From Stramenopiles sp. TOSAG23-3 (taxonomy: Eukaryota > Sar), in assembly GCA_900128585.1 (NCBI GenBank), contig LT642283.1, positions 1 through 25,917 on the forward strand: a DNA stretch of 25,917 nucleotides. Direction: 5' to 3'. This document shows, piece after piece, positions 24,985 through 25,917 of the stretch (its first letter is position 1; the number at the start of each line of letters is the position of its first letter). Position numbers and translations under genes: made by a program. The notes below the pieces were generated by a model. That model searched no databases and was not told the origin of the DNA. It saw nothing but the letters and a program-made list of their open reading frames with translations.

Positions 24985-25917
24985 TTAAGTTCCTTGCATG
25001 TCTGAAATAAATGCATCGCTAAACCTGGACGACTTGCTCCCAAAGGCAACGTTCTTCGCTTCCGGTCGAGTCTGGTACTGACCAGACTGGTTCTCCGCGT
25101 CACTGGTATCCGACTTGTCACCTGGTGGGTAGTCTTTTGCACGTAAGGCTGGCGGAGTTCGCTTGCTGATGATGGACAGCATTGAAACCATACTTTTGCC
25201 GCCCAGCCTTACAATTTCAGCTTTAATGGGCCCAAACTTGGCTAGCCTTGCCAACGTACTAGCAGCGGCAGCGGTTGTCTCTTCGTCCAGATCACTTTCA
25301 AGTGCGAATATTAGCGCGTCGATCGTGTTCGATTTGACGAACGCATCGACAGGCATTATATCTTGGCACGAGTTTGTTTTTCCGGGGGATTCTTCTTCCC
25401 AATCAACAAAAAGCGATAAATTTTCAAGCATCCTGATTGCGCCCGCCCGCGCCGAATCAGACACTGTCTTGCCCTTGCTCTTTATCAGCGTAGCAGCGAG
25501 TTCCAATGAAACTGAGTTTCCTAGTAGGTGCAGTGAGGCATATTCTTGTACCGCCAAGTTCCGGAGGCAGATTGTGCAAGATTCTGTCACATCACTGTAT
25601 GCTGCGTCGTTCCTAAGAAACACTGCTCGATTTCTCCCATCTTTCGCTTTGGAACCTTTATCGTGCCCCTTAACTGCATTTCGCAGGACGTTAAGAAGCA
25701 AATCTGTTGCGCCGTTGTCAAACAAAAACTTGTCCCACTTTTCATGGGTGGACAAATTGCGCAGAGTGCCAAGGGCATCCTTGAACGCGGCTTCGGAGGC
25801 AATCACTTCCACGCCGGGCAGTGCGTCAGCGCAAGAAAAAACAGACGATGGCGAGCAGCCCCCTTTTTGGTAGTTGAATATGATCGCCATCATCAGCAAA
25901 ATTGCTTCCCCAACATC
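24985..25917 (-). CDS. Armadillo/HEAT-type repeat protein, 5' end outside the window
   Basis: The frame is open to the right edge (upstream codons read DVGEAILLMMA), so the start lies beyond it. About 310 residues are visible. Helical repeats with armadillo signatures recur: ALGTLRNLSTHEKWDKFLFDNGATDLLLNVL, a second TICLRNLAVQEYASLHLLG, then AIRMLENLSLF and AASTLARLAKFGPIKAEIVRLGG. The N-x-A/S-x-x-x-N-x-x-L rhythm and repeat-ending Gly-Gly or Asn-Gly are typical. A basic, glycine/serine-rich tail follows (last 50 residues). ARM repeats form a superhelical binding surface for protein partners; the partner and location cannot be told. No catalytic motif. Confidence 0.75.
   Translation of the reverse strand, partial: DVGEAILLMMAIIFNYQKGGCSPSSVFSCADALPGVEVIASEAAFKDALGTLRNLSTHEKWDKFLFDNGATDLLLNVLRNAVKGHDKGSKAKDGRNRAVFLRNDAAYSDVTESCTICLRNLAVQEYASLHLLGNSVSLELAATLIKSKGKTVSDSARAGAIRMLENLSLFVDWEEESPGKTNSCQDIMPVDAFVKSNTIDALIFALESDLDEETTAAAASTLARLAKFGPIKAEIVRLGGKSMVSMLSIISKRTPPALRAKDYPPGDKSDTSDAENQSGQYQTRPEAKNVAFGSKSSRFSDAFISDMQGT

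Noticed and set aside
1-25917. tRNA, rRNA or CRISPR arrays
   Set aside because: No T-loop-like GGTTCGA context with a cloverleaf, no rRNA-like conserved blocks, and no regularly spaced short repeats with unique spacers.

Overview
This is nuclear DNA from a single-celled eukaryote. One gene carries a clear spliceosomal intron (GTAAGT donor, T-rich tract, CGCAG acceptor). The proteins include a two-pore channel, an Arf-like GTPase with a myristoylation signal, a large coiled-coil protein and a POT1-like OB-fold protein. Most genes are one long exon, intergenic DNA is A+T-rich with many microsatellites, and genes lie on both strands without operons. A plant/algal-type rhamnose-pathway enzyme beside a two-pore channel suggests a microalga or related protist. 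I cannot name the lineage.

Layout: a large coiled-coil gene enters from the left edge (1-5508, +) and converges on a degenerate Arf-like GTPase (5712-6374, -). A membrane-anchored EF-hand protein (6425-6931, -) lies 50 bp from it. After a repeat-rich spacer comes a nucleotide-rhamnose synthase/epimerase-reductase (7905-8942, -). It is divergent from a secreted parvulin-type prolyl isomerase (10378-10800, +), with a 1.4 kb microsatellite-rich spacer between. At 11.2-12.2 kb a remnant of a Cys-rich gene (-) abuts a parallel beta-helix ORF (+). A two-exon two-pore channel gene (12816-15466, -) is divergent from a four-CBS-domain protein with a TPR-like tail (17100-19076, +). That gene converges on a GT-A glycosyltransferase with a C-terminal membrane segment (19318-20661, -). 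The glycosyltransferase is divergent from a POT1-like gene (21675-23348, +), followed by a small membrane-protein gene that appears frameshifted (23500-24127, +), a hypothetical gene (24202-24627, -) and an armadillo-type gene leaving by the right edge (24985-25917, -).

The genes do not form a pathway. Several relate loosely to the endomembrane system and signalling: two-pore channel, EF-hand protein, Arf-like protein, nucleotide-sugar enzyme, glycosyltransferase and secreted isomerase.

The most notable non-coding signal is a short repeat, about 45 nt, with core AAAACAAGAAAATTGGCTGT and a second module TTTAAGTAATTAAATTTAGC. About eleven copies occur, all outside conserved coding sequence. 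Where the neighbouring gene is clear, the copy lies just past the stop codon, usually in the gene's sense orientation. A separate motif, TAGACGAC, recurs only in upstream-type spacers. Other items worth a second look are the probable +1 frameshift near 23575, the oppositely oriented gene fragments near 11500, and an Arf-like protein that has lost key GTPase motifs.
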